A stretch of 18,122 bases of DNA. Origin: an uncultured Bacilli bacterium (GTDB lineage: Bacteria > Bacillota_I > Bacilli_A > RF39 > UBA660). How positions within the stretch are numbered: position 1 is the first letter of the stretch; every line of letters starts with the position of its first letter. The stretch spans positions 4,295 to 22,416 of the forward strand of contig CAJTSN010000022.1 of assembly GCA_910578745.1 (NCBI GenBank). The letters run 5' to 3'. The notes under the pieces were generated by a model that was given only the letters and a program-made list of their open reading frames with translations, was not told where the DNA came from and ran no database searches. Below, in pieces: positions 1 through 7,328 of this stretch. A program made the translations under genes and the position numbers.

Positions 1-85
1 TTTTCATCACTTTTTAGAGAAATACATATTTTCTTTCATATAGAAGCAAAAAATATTTTTTCCTTTAACCATTTTCTCATGAGTT

Positions 86-907
86 TTAACATTCTTTTTG
101 ACACACAGTACAATAGTAAGTTCCTCTTCCACCTACTGTCACTTTTGTAACTCTTTCTTCACATACACTACAATAATCTCTTCCATGAATCGCAAGCTCA
201 TTTTGAAATCTTCCATGAACTCCTTCACTGGATTCATAACTCTTAATTGTTGTTCCACCAAGACGAATCGCTTTTTCTAAAATAACTCGTATACTTTGAA
301 TTAATGTAGCTAGCTTTTCTTCCGTTAAATGACTTGCTATAGTAAGAGGATGAATTTTACTTAAAAATAACACTTCATCTGCATAAATATTTCCACAACC
401 AACGACAATACTTTGATCCAAGAGAACCGTTTTAATTGGAATTTGTTTTCGTTTTAACTTTTCTTTTAAATAAATAGGTGTTAGCTCTTCATCCCAAGGT
501 TCTAACCCTAATTCACTCAATGGCTTTTTTTCACTTACTTTTTCCTTCTCATAAAGATACATTCTTCCAAATTTTCTTGTATCTCTATACCAAAGTTCTC
601 TTCCATTTTTAAAAGAAAAGACAACATGATCGTGCTTCGTTGGTACTTCTTTTGTATCTTTTAAATAATACCGCCCTTCCATACGAAGATGGGATAAAAG
701 AATATTTTCACTCAAAATAAATAAAAGCCATTTTCCTCTTCTTTCAATTGCTTTAATTTTTTGATTTCTTACTTGTTCTATAAACTCTTTTGCAGTTGGA
801 TAAGCCACAATTGGTTCATAGTATACTTTAACATCTTCTATTGTCTCATTTAATATTTGACTTTTTAAAACTTCCTTCACAGTTTCTACTTCTGGTAGTT
901 CTGGCAT
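86..907 (-). CDS. mutM: Formamidopyrimidine-DNA glycosylase (Fpg/MutM)
   Basis: This enzyme removes oxidised purines such as 8-oxoguanine and cuts the strand at the resulting abasic site, in base-excision repair. The protein is 273 residues, a normal length. It begins MPELPEVETV, the family hallmark: Pro2 becomes the N-terminal nucleophile after Met removal and Glu3 is the catalytic acid. A conserved Lys lies in ERRGKWLLF. The C-terminus has the Fpg zinc finger, with Cys246, Cys249, Cys266 and Cys269 spaced C-X2-C-X16-C-X2-C and an Arg at 261 before the last Cys pair. The frame extends upstream to a GTG at 916, but the ATG at 907 is the only start that exposes the catalytic proline, and it has a GGGGTGAT ribosome site just upstream. 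It lies downstream of the zinc-ribbon gene with a 94-nt gap. Possible TATAAT -10 boxes lie at 925-930 and 937-942, with poor -35 boxes. Confidence 0.97.
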   Translation of the reverse strand: MPELPEVETVKEVLKSQILNETIEDVKVYYEPIVAYPTAKEFIEQVRNQKIKAIERRGKWLLFILSENILLSHLRMEGRYYLKDTKEVPTKHDHVVFSFKNGRELWYRDTRKFGRMYLYEKEKVSEKKPLSELGLEPWDEELTPIYLKEKLKRKQIPIKTVLLDQSIVVGCGNIYADEVLFLSKIHPLTIASHLTEEKLATLIQSIRVILEKAIRLGGTTIKSYESSEGVHGRFQNELAIHGRDYCSVCEERVTKVTVGGRGTYYCTVCQKEC

Positions 908-1001
908 ATAAATCACCCCGTTTTATTATACATGAAATTATAGTTTCTTGGTAAAAAAAGAGAAGTTTTTTTAAGTTGTTAAAAATATATCAATTTCAAT
1001 T

Positions 1002-2324
1002 CTATAGAAGTATCTTAAATCTAAATAGGAATTGTTTCTTCTCATTTATATTTTTTGACATGAAAAAGCCTAAAACTTTTTGTTCTAGGTTTTTAGTTGT
1101 AGAAGTTTGCTTGTTAGTATCTGTTGTTGTTTGTTTATCTGTTTTCACACTTGTTTGTGTACCCGTTTGTCCACTTGGCTTTGTGCCCGACTGTTGATTC
1201 GTTTGTGTACCTGTCTGCTGATTTGGTGGAGTTGTTTGTTGTGCACCAGACTGTGTTCCACCTTGCGTTGTTCCACCTTGGTTTGGTTTATCCGTTCCTG
1301 TTATTGTAAATAGAATCTTATTTTTAGTAAAATCCGCGATATTTGTATTTACTGGATTATTTACTTTTAGACCACTATCAATAATTTTACTAAAGGATTC
1401 TACTGTATCACTTGGATAATCCGTTGCTGTTGGATTTAGATAAATAATACCAAATACTTGTGTATCATCAGCTGTTGTATAGGCAATCATTACTTTTTGT
1501 TTGTTCACTGTCGCTTCAACCGTTAAATAATTTCTTTCATCAATGGTTTGATCGACATAAAGTTTTCCAACGGTCCATTTCGCATCTGTCAAATTTTTCT
1601 TTACGGAAGTCAAATTTGCCTTCATATTTTCATACGTTCCTTGTCCTATTTGTAAAGACATCGCTTCTTTTGTATCCTTCTTTTCTACAAGTAATTGCGT
1701 TCCATTAATCTTATAACTATAACCTTCTGGAATCACAAAACTATATCCTGAGAATAAAATTCGATTTTCAGTAACGGTTTTAATATCTACCTTCGGATTA
1801 TCTGAGGTTTCTTTTTTGTTATCTACTTTCGAAAATATAGGAATGCAAATGAGGGTTGTAACCAAAGCTGTAATCATCATCACAATAAAAATACTTAAGA
1901 AAAGTGTTTTTTTGCTTATTCCTTTTTCTTCCTTTTTCGTATCAAGTTTTGGTAACGGTTCTTCTTCTATTTCTTCTCTTTTTGGAATTACTAAACTCTT
2001 TGGTTCAGCCACAAGAATTGGTTCATGTTGAGGAAGAGAAGTTGTTGCCTCCATATTATAAGTATTTTCTATTGATTGTGCACTCGATTGTATTTTCTCC
2101 TCTTGTCTTTCTAAGTTTCTAAAATCGGAAGCCATACTTTCGTTAGAAACAGAACGATTTTCAGTTCCTTGCCCCTGTGCAGGTACTCGCATAGTTTCAT
2201 TATTATAAGCTTTTATAATTTCTTCATTACTTGGATAATTTTCTTTTCTATCTATAGGCGTGCCACAAACTTTGCAATAAGTATCGTCTGCATTTAGTGG
2301 AGCCAAACAATTTTTACAATGCAT
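1002..2324 (-). CDS. Membrane-anchored zinc-ribbon protein, function unknown
   Basis: I do not recognise a named gene. The 440-residue protein starts with a zinc ribbon (Cys3, Cys6, Cys17, Cys20; CxxC-x10-CxxC), followed by an acidic, polar linker to about residue 135. One membrane helix lies at about 140-164 (TLFLSIFIVMMITALVTTL). A predicted extracellular domain of about 160 residues follows (starting near ILFSGYSFVIPEGY), then a Gly/Gln/Thr/Pro-rich tail of about 60 residues. The topology suggests a cytoplasmic metal-binding head and an outside domain, perhaps a sensor or envelope protein; this is inference. The last 20 or so residues (from KVLGFF) are basic and hydrophobic, unlike the preceding linker, and their DNA contains a hairpin-like AAAAAG...CTTTTT. 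The chosen ATG at 2324 has a strong AAGGAGG 8 nt upstream and gives the usual zinc-ribbon N-terminus. An in-frame ATG at 2348 with a weaker AGGAG is an alternative. It has its own sigma-A promoter at 2374-2402. Confidence 0.8.
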   Translation of the reverse strand: MHCKNCLAPLNADDTYCKVCGTPIDRKENYPSNEEIIKAYNNETMRVPAQGQGTENRSVSNESMASDFRNLERQEEKIQSSAQSIENTYNMEATTSLPQHEPILVAEPKSLVIPKREEIEEEPLPKLDTKKEEKGISKKTLFLSIFIVMMITALVTTLICIPIFSKVDNKKETSDNPKVDIKTVTENRILFSGYSFVIPEGYSYKINGTQLLVEKKDTKEAMSLQIGQGTYENMKANLTSVKKNLTDAKWTVGKLYVDQTIDERNYLTVEATVNKQKVMIAYTTADDTQVFGIIYLNPTATDYPSDTVESFSKIIDSGLKVNNPVNTNIADFTKNKILFTITGTDKPNQGGTTQGGTQSGAQQTTPPNQQTGTQTNQQSGTKPSGQTGTQTSVKTDKQTTTDTNKQTSTTKNLEQKVLGFFMSKNINEKKQFLFRFKILL

Positions 2325-2373
2325 AACACATTCCTCCTTATTCTTCATCTAATAGTCTCCTATCATTAAAATC

Positions 2374-2402
2374 ATTGTAATACAAAGATAATAACTTGTC
2401 AA
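2374..2402 (-). promoter_or_regulatory. Sigma-A promoter of the zinc-ribbon gene
   Basis: On the minus strand there is a consensus -35 TTGACA (2397-2402), a 17-bp spacer and TACAAT (2374-2379). The predicted start, near 2367, gives a leader of about 40 nt carrying both candidate ribosome sites. Two tandem 11-bp repeats lie just upstream. Confidence 0.75.
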
Positions 2403-2409
2403 TTTATTG

Positions 2410-2431
2410 ATGAACACTTTATGAATACTTT
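2410..2431. repeat. Tandem 11-bp direct repeat upstream of promoter
   Basis: Plus-strand ATGAACACTTT (2410-2420) is followed immediately by ATGAATACTTT (2421-2431), with one mismatch and a period of one helical turn. It sits 8-29 bp upstream of the -35 box at 2397-2402, a usual place for an activator site. No known regulator is recognised. Confidence 0.5.
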
Positions 2432-2481
2432 ACATGATAGATGTAAAAAATAGGAGGAAGAAAATTAAGACTTTTTTCATC

Positions 2482-2510
2482 AAAAAAGAACAAGTCTTTT
2501 TTCTTGTTCT
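2482..2510 (-). terminator. Intrinsic terminator of the heat-shock operon, after dnaJ
   Basis: On the minus strand AGAACAAG (2510-2503) pairs with CTTGTTCT (2494-2487) across an 8-nt A-rich loop and is followed by a run of Ts (2486-2482). The stem includes bases of the dnaJ stop codon (2509-2511). Further A and T runs to the left could let it work in both directions. Confidence 0.8.
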
Positions 2511-3612
2511 ATAAATATTTTTGTATATTTTTAAAGGCAGAATGATCTTCTAAATTGGTTTCTTTTAAAGCTTCAAACAATTTTTTCTGTTCTTTTGATA
2601 GTTTCGTTGGAACTTGTATATTTAAAACAACATACATATCTCCTTTACGAGAACTATTAGGACTTTCCAAACCTTTTCCTTTTAAACGATGCTTATCTCC
2701 TGTTTTACTTCCCGCAGGAATGCTTAATTTCACAGTTCCAAATAAAGTGGGGACATCTACCTTTGCTCCTAATACCGCATCTGTAATCGTAATTGGTAAC
2801 TCTAAATAAATATCGCTATCATCTCGTTCAAACAGTGGGTGTTTTCCAACTATAAACTCAATATAGATATCTCCATTTGGCCCACCATTTTCCCCAGCTT
2901 CACCTTTTCCTGCAAGACGGAGTCGATTTCCACTATCCACACCTGCTGGTATCTTTACTTCTAAATCTTTGTTCTCACGCACTTTTCCTGTTCCTCTACA
3001 TTTCGAACACTTTTCCTCATAAGTACGTCCACTTCCTCCACAACTCGTGCAAGTGGTTCTTGTCATAAAGGTTCCAAATAAGGTGCTCTGTTCTTTCGTT
3101 ACTGTCCCACTTCCATTACAAGTTGAACATGTTTTTTCTCCTTTTCCACCTTTTCCATCACAAGCACCACAAGCTGTATCAATCGTTAAATTAAGTGTCT
3201 TTTTGGTACCAAAAGCCGCTTCTTCGAAAGTCAAATTCATCTGAACGAGACGGTCATCTCCTCTACGACTTCTTTTTCCACCTGTTGTTCTTCCTCCAAA
3301 AGACGAAAAGCCAAAACCTCCTCCAAATAAATCACTAAAAATATCGGAAAAGTCAAATCCAGAAAAGTCGAAACCGCCTGCTCCTCCTTGCTCAAAAGCC
3401 GCATGCCCATACTGATCGTATTGCCTTCTTTTATCAGAATCGGATAAAACGGCATAGGCTTCCTGTGCTTCTTTAAATCGTTTTTCTGCATCAGGTTCTT
3501 TAGAAACGTCTGGATGATACTTTTTAGCAAGTTTACGAAAAGCGGACTTTATTTCATCCTCACTAGCAGTTTTGCTTACACCTAATATTTCATAATAATC
3601 TCTCTTATTCAT
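2509..3612 (-). CDS. dnaJ: Chaperone protein DnaJ (Hsp40)
   Basis: DnaJ delivers unfolded substrates to DnaK and stimulates its ATPase. The 367-residue protein has the complete class I layout. The J-domain begins RDYYEILGV and has HPD at 33-35. A Gly/Phe-rich stretch runs from about 75 to 110. Four CxxCxGxG zinc repeats start at Cys148 (CGACDGKG), Cys162 (CSTCNGSG), Cys188 (CTSCGGSG) and Cys202 (CSKCRGTG), and the C-terminal substrate domains follow. The ATG has GAGGTGA 5 nt upstream. The gene starts 14 nt after the pepF stop, so it is likely cotranscribed with the hrcA-grpE-dnaK-pepF cluster and is its last gene, given the terminator at its stop codon. The unusual point is that pepF separates it from dnaK. 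Confidence 0.98.
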   Translation of the reverse strand: MNKRDYYEILGVSKTASEDEIKSAFRKLAKKYHPDVSKEPDAEKRFKEAQEAYAVLSDSDKRRQYDQYGHAAFEQGGAGGFDFSGFDFSDIFSDLFGGGFGFSSFGGRTTGGKRSRRGDDRLVQMNLTFEEAAFGTKKTLNLTIDTACGACDGKGGKGEKTCSTCNGSGTVTKEQSTLFGTFMTRTTCTSCGGSGRTYEEKCSKCRGTGKVRENKDLEVKIPAGVDSGNRLRLAGKGEAGENGGPNGDIYIEFIVGKHPLFERDDSDIYLELPITITDAVLGAKVDVPTLFGTVKLSIPAGSKTGDKHRLKGKGLESPNSSRKGDMYVVLNIQVPTKLSKEQKKLFEALKETNLEDHSAFKNIQKYL

Positions 3613-3626
3613 ACTTCACCTCTTTT

Positions 3627-5435
3627 TTATGCATACACTTTTTTATATAATGCTTCAAATTCATCGATTGCCTCATCAAACATTTTTATGGCACTTTCTA
3701 TGACCTCACTGTTCAAAATATCCACACCTGCCAGTTTAAGTTCTTCTGTTGGATAATCACTTCCACCTGACTTCAAGAAATTTAGATAAGATTCTAGTGC
3801 TCCTTCTTTTCCATTTAAAATGTTATTTACGATATAACAGGCACTTGAAAGTCCAATTGCATATTTATAAACGTAGAAATTGTAGTAAAAGTGAGGAATT
3901 CTCTCCCATTCATAAGCAATTAGTTCATCAACAACCACATTGTCGCCAAAATACTTTTTATTCAAACGGTAATACTCTTTTGATAATAGCTCATTCGTCA
4001 ATACTTCTCCTTGTTCCTTTAATGCATGCACTTCTTTTTCAAATTCTGCAAACATGACTTGGCGATAAATTGTTGATTTAAATAGTTCCATCATTTCATT
4101 TAATATCGCTAATTTCTGCTTATCCTCTTTCTCCTTCTTATACAAATGTTTTAGTAAAAGAAGTTCATTTACAGTAGAAGCCACTTCAGCAACAAATATT
4201 TTATAGTGAGAATCATGATATGGGTTGTTCTTACAAGATAGGTAAGTATGCATTGAGTGTCCACCTTCATGAGCGAGTGTGGAAACATCTCTTAGTTTTC
4301 CTTCATAATTTAAGAGAATAAAAGGATTGGTATCATAAAAGCCACTCGAATAAGCTCCTCCTCTTTTTCCTACATTATTATAAACATCTATCCAACGTTC
4401 TTCAAAAGCACGCTTAAATGTATTTATATAGTCATCACCTAATACTTGCAAGGCTTCTAGAACTGTATTTTTTGCTTCCTCAAAAGAATATTCTTTATCG
4501 GTTTCTTCTACAAGATCTACATAAATATCATATAAATGAAGTTCATCAACCTTTAAAATTCTTTTCTTTACATCATAATATTTATATAAAATAGGCAAAT
4601 GTTTATGAACGGTTTCAATTAAGTTATCATAAACCGTTGGATCAATTTTATCATAGAACAAAGAGGCTTCTAAACTAGACGGAAATTTGCGTATTTTTGC
4701 CATACTTGTTAAGTAATCTACATTCCCTGCAAATGTCTTTGCAATCGTATTTTTAAATGTTGCATACGTCTCAAAAAGACGTGTAAATGCTTTTTTTCGA
4801 ACCATTCTATCACTAGAACGAATATAATTTGTATAATTACTTTCTGTAAGTTCTACTTCTTTTCCTTCTTCATCCTCAATCGTTCCAAATTTCATATCAG
4901 AATCTGTTAAACATTCATAAGTCTCTTCAGGTGTAGATAATACATTCCCTAAACTCGATAAAATCTTTTCTTCTGTTTCATTTAATTTATGAGGAAATGT
5001 ACGATAAAAAGATTCTAAGGTATGATGATAGCTTTTTAATTCTTCATTTTCGTTCATATATTTTTCTACTTGCGCAAAAGGGATACTAAAAAGTTCAGGA
5101 TTTACGAAAGAAGATAATTCACTTTCTTCCTTCAATAAATTATCCACTTTCCCCTTTAATTTTTGTGATTCTGCATCGGTTGTATCACTATCAAATTTTA
5201 AATTTGCATAATAAAATAGTTTATATAACTTTCTTTCGAGTGCATCTGAAAATTGTAGATACGAAAGAAGATTAGAAGCACTCAAAGTAATTTTTCCTCG
5301 AAAGTCTTCTACCTTTTTTATTTCCTTTCTCGCACTTTCTAGTTCTTCTAAAAATTCATCATCACTTTTAAAAATAGTCGTTAAATCCCACGTATACTGC
5401 TCTAGAATTTCTTCTCGTTTTCTTTGTTTTTTCAT
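3627..5435 (-). CDS. pepF: Oligoendopeptidase F (M3B metallopeptidase)
   Basis: This is a cytoplasmic zinc endopeptidase that cleaves short peptides. The 602-residue length is typical of the M3B family. The active-site HExxH is HEGGH at 389-393 within LAHEGGHSMHTYLS, and Glu417 in FVAEVASTVNELL is the expected third zinc ligand. The N-terminal half is helical and charged, as in PepF, and there is no signal peptide. The ATG at 5435 has AGAGG 5 nt upstream. It lies 57 nt after dnaK, across a short hairpin (5468-5487), and 14 nt before dnaJ. The usual hrcA-grpE-dnaK-dnaJ order therefore contains a peptidase, which could make it heat-inducible and link chaperone work to turnover of peptides made by Clp/Lon/FtsH-type proteases. 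That functional link is inference. Confidence 0.93.
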   Translation of the reverse strand: MKKQRKREEILEQYTWDLTTIFKSDDEFLEELESARKEIKKVEDFRGKITLSASNLLSYLQFSDALERKLYKLFYYANLKFDSDTTDAESQKLKGKVDNLLKEESELSSFVNPELFSIPFAQVEKYMNENEELKSYHHTLESFYRTFPHKLNETEEKILSSLGNVLSTPEETYECLTDSDMKFGTIEDEEGKEVELTESNYTNYIRSSDRMVRKKAFTRLFETYATFKNTIAKTFAGNVDYLTSMAKIRKFPSSLEASLFYDKIDPTVYDNLIETVHKHLPILYKYYDVKKRILKVDELHLYDIYVDLVEETDKEYSFEEAKNTVLEALQVLGDDYINTFKRAFEERWIDVYNNVGKRGGAYSSGFYDTNPFILLNYEGKLRDVSTLAHEGGHSMHTYLSCKNNPYHDSHYKIFVAEVASTVNELLLLKHLYKKEKEDKQKLAILNEMMELFKSTIYRQVMFAEFEKEVHALKEQGEVLTNELLSKEYYRLNKKYFGDNVVVDELIAYEWERIPHFYYNFYVYKYAIGLSSACYIVNNILNGKEGALESYLNFLKSGGSDYPTEELKLAGVDILNSEVIESAIKMFDEAIDEFEALYKKVYA

Positions 5436-5467
5436 ATTTTCCTCTACTTTTCTTTTTTAAGTGAGAA

Positions 5468-5487
5468 AGTTCTAGAAACCTAGAACT
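5468..5487 (-). other. Hairpin between dnaK and pepF without a T-tract
   Basis: A perfect 8-bp inverted repeat, AGTTCTAG and CTAGAACT, surrounds a 4-nt loop. On the transcript it is followed by a mixed sequence, not a run of Us, so it does not look like an efficient intrinsic terminator. It may protect the 3' end of dnaK mRNA, be a processing site, or reduce read-through to pepF-dnaJ. Confidence 0.55.
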
Positions 5488-5492
5488 CCCCT

Positions 5493-7316
5493 TTATTTTT
5501 CTTCGAATTCAGCATCGATGGCATCATCTTTTTTTGTTTCTTGCCCTTCTTCACTACTTCCATTTTCTTCTTGCGCTTTCTTCGCCGCTTCCTCATATAC
5601 TTTTGTTGCAAGAGCCATTGTTGTTTCATTTAAAGCTTCTTTTTTCGTTTTAATTTCTTCAATTTCTCCTTTTTCTAAAGCTTCTTTTAACTCTTTTATT
5701 TCTTTTTCTGCTTTTTCTTTATCCTCATTACTTACTTTATCACCTAAATCTTTTATGGATTTTTCAGTCATGAAAACAAGTTGTTCTGCTTCATTTTTTA
5801 AATCCGCTTCTTCTTTTCTCTTTTCATCGGCTTCTTTATTTGCTTCAGCTTCTTTTACCATTTTATCAATTTCTTCTTCTGATAAGTTTGTAGAGGCTGT
5901 AATCGTAATTGATTGTTCTTTATTTGTTCCTAAATCTTTCGCTTTTACATTTACGATACCATTCGCATCAATATCAAAAGTAACTTCGATTTGAGGAACG
6001 CCACGAGGTGCTGGTGGGATGTTGGTAAGTTGGAATCTTCCAAGGGTTTTATTATCATCCGCCATTTTACGTTCTCCTTGTAGAACATGGATATCTACGG
6101 CTGGTTGATTATCGGCAGCTGTTGAAAATACTTGACTCTTACTTGTTGGAATCGTTGTATTTCTAGGAATTAGAACTGTACAAACGTTTCCAAGGGTTTC
6201 AATACCTAAAGATAATGGTGTTACATCTAGTAAAACGATATCATCCACTTCTCCTTGTAATACACCACCTTGAATAGCAGCACCCATAGCTACAACTTCA
6301 TCTGGATTTACTCCCTTAGAAGGTTCTATACCAAGTTCATTTTTAATTAAATCCATTACTTTTGGAATTCTTGTAGAACCTCCTACTAGCAATACTTTAT
6401 CAATGTCCTTCTTTGTTAATTTCGCATCACTTAACGCTTTACGAACAGGTTCCATTGTAGAATCCAATAAATCCCCTATTAAATCTTCAAATTTCGCTTT
6501 TGTTAAATTCACAGATAAATGAAGTGGTCCACTTTCTCCTTGTGTAATAAATGGAATTGAAATTTCAGTAGAAGCCATTCCACTTAAATCTTTCTTTGCT
6601 TTTTCTGAAGCATCTTTTATTCTTTGCATTGCCATTTTGTCCGTCGATAAATCGATACCATTCTCACTTTTAAATTCACTAACCAAATGGTTCATGATAC
6701 GATCATCAAAATCGTCACCACCTAAGTGATTGTTTCCACTCGTTGAAAGAACTTCAAAAACACCATCACCAAGCTCTAGTATTGAAACATCAAACGTTCC
6801 TCCACCTAAGTCATAAACAAGAACTTTTTCATTTTTATCTTGTTTATCAAGACCATAGGCTAAAGCAGCTGCCGTAGGCTCGTTAATAATTCTCTCTACC
6901 TCTAATCCTGCAATTTTTCCAGCATCCTTAGTGGCTTGTCTTTGAGAATCATTAAAGTAAGCTGGAACAGTAATGACTGCTTTTGTTACTTTTTCTCCTA
7001 AATAAGATTCGGCTGTCTTTTTTAAATCACTTAAAATCATTGCTGAAATTTCTTGTGGAGTATAACTTTTTCCATTTATATCCACCTTTTTATCAGTTCC
7101 CATATCTCTCTTAATGGAATATACAACATTTGGGTTTGTAATCATTTGATTTTTTGCTTTTAATCCAACGATAATTTCCCCATCTTTTCCAAATGCTACC
7201 ACAGAAGGCGTCGTACGATTTCCTTCGGCATTTGCAATTACTTTTGCCTCTCCACCTTCATATACACTTACACAACTATTTGTTGTTCCTAAATCAATAC
7301 CAATTGTTTTACTCAT
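5493..7316 (-). CDS. dnaK: Chaperone protein DnaK (Hsp70)
   Basis: DnaK is the ATP-driven Hsp70 that binds exposed hydrophobic segments of client proteins, working with DnaJ and GrpE. The 607-residue protein has the full layout. The ATPase phosphate-1 motif is IGIDLGTTNSCVSV at the N-terminus, phosphate-2 is VYDLGGGTFDVSIL, and the adenosine motif is VLLVGGSTRIP. A hydrophobic linker (DDIVLLDVTPLSLGIET) leads into the peptide-binding domain and helical lid. The acidic tail ends DAIDAEFEEK, as in many Firmicutes. The ATG has AGGAGAGGAT directly upstream, and that site overlaps the grpE stop codon, which suggests translational coupling. Nothing is missing or truncated. Confidence 0.99.
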   Translation of the reverse strand: MSKTIGIDLGTTNSCVSVYEGGEAKVIANAEGNRTTPSVVAFGKDGEIIVGLKAKNQMITNPNVVYSIKRDMGTDKKVDINGKSYTPQEISAMILSDLKKTAESYLGEKVTKAVITVPAYFNDSQRQATKDAGKIAGLEVERIINEPTAAALAYGLDKQDKNEKVLVYDLGGGTFDVSILELGDGVFEVLSTSGNNHLGGDDFDDRIMNHLVSEFKSENGIDLSTDKMAMQRIKDASEKAKKDLSGMASTEISIPFITQGESGPLHLSVNLTKAKFEDLIGDLLDSTMEPVRKALSDAKLTKKDIDKVLLVGGSTRIPKVMDLIKNELGIEPSKGVNPDEVVAMGAAIQGGVLQGEVDDIVLLDVTPLSLGIETLGNVCTVLIPRNTTIPTSKSQVFSTAADNQPAVDIHVLQGERKMADDNKTLGRFQLTNIPPAPRGVPQIEVTFDIDANGIVNVKAKDLGTNKEQSITITASTNLSEEEIDKMVKEAEANKEADEKRKEEADLKNEAEQLVFMTEKSIKDLGDKVSNEDKEKAEKEIKELKEALEKGEIEEIKTKKEALNETTMALATKVYEEAAKKAQEENGSSEEGQETKKDDAIDAEFEEK

Positions 7317-7328
7317 ATTTATCCTCTC

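Noticed and set aside
1100..1310. Repeats at 1100-1310 as a CRISPR or regulatory repeat
   Set aside because: The degenerate GTTTGTGTACC-like units encode the Gly/Gln/Thr linker of the zinc-ribbon protein; units are unequal and there are no spacers.
3237..3530. 97-residue minus-strand frame inside dnaJ
   Set aside because: It lies in another frame of dnaJ, has no ribosome site or recognisable domain, and the DnaJ frame is complete.
5518..5994. 158-residue Ser/Phe-rich plus-strand frame opposite dnaK
   Set aside because: It is a shadow of the acidic, Lys-rich DnaK lid; no start signals or domains.
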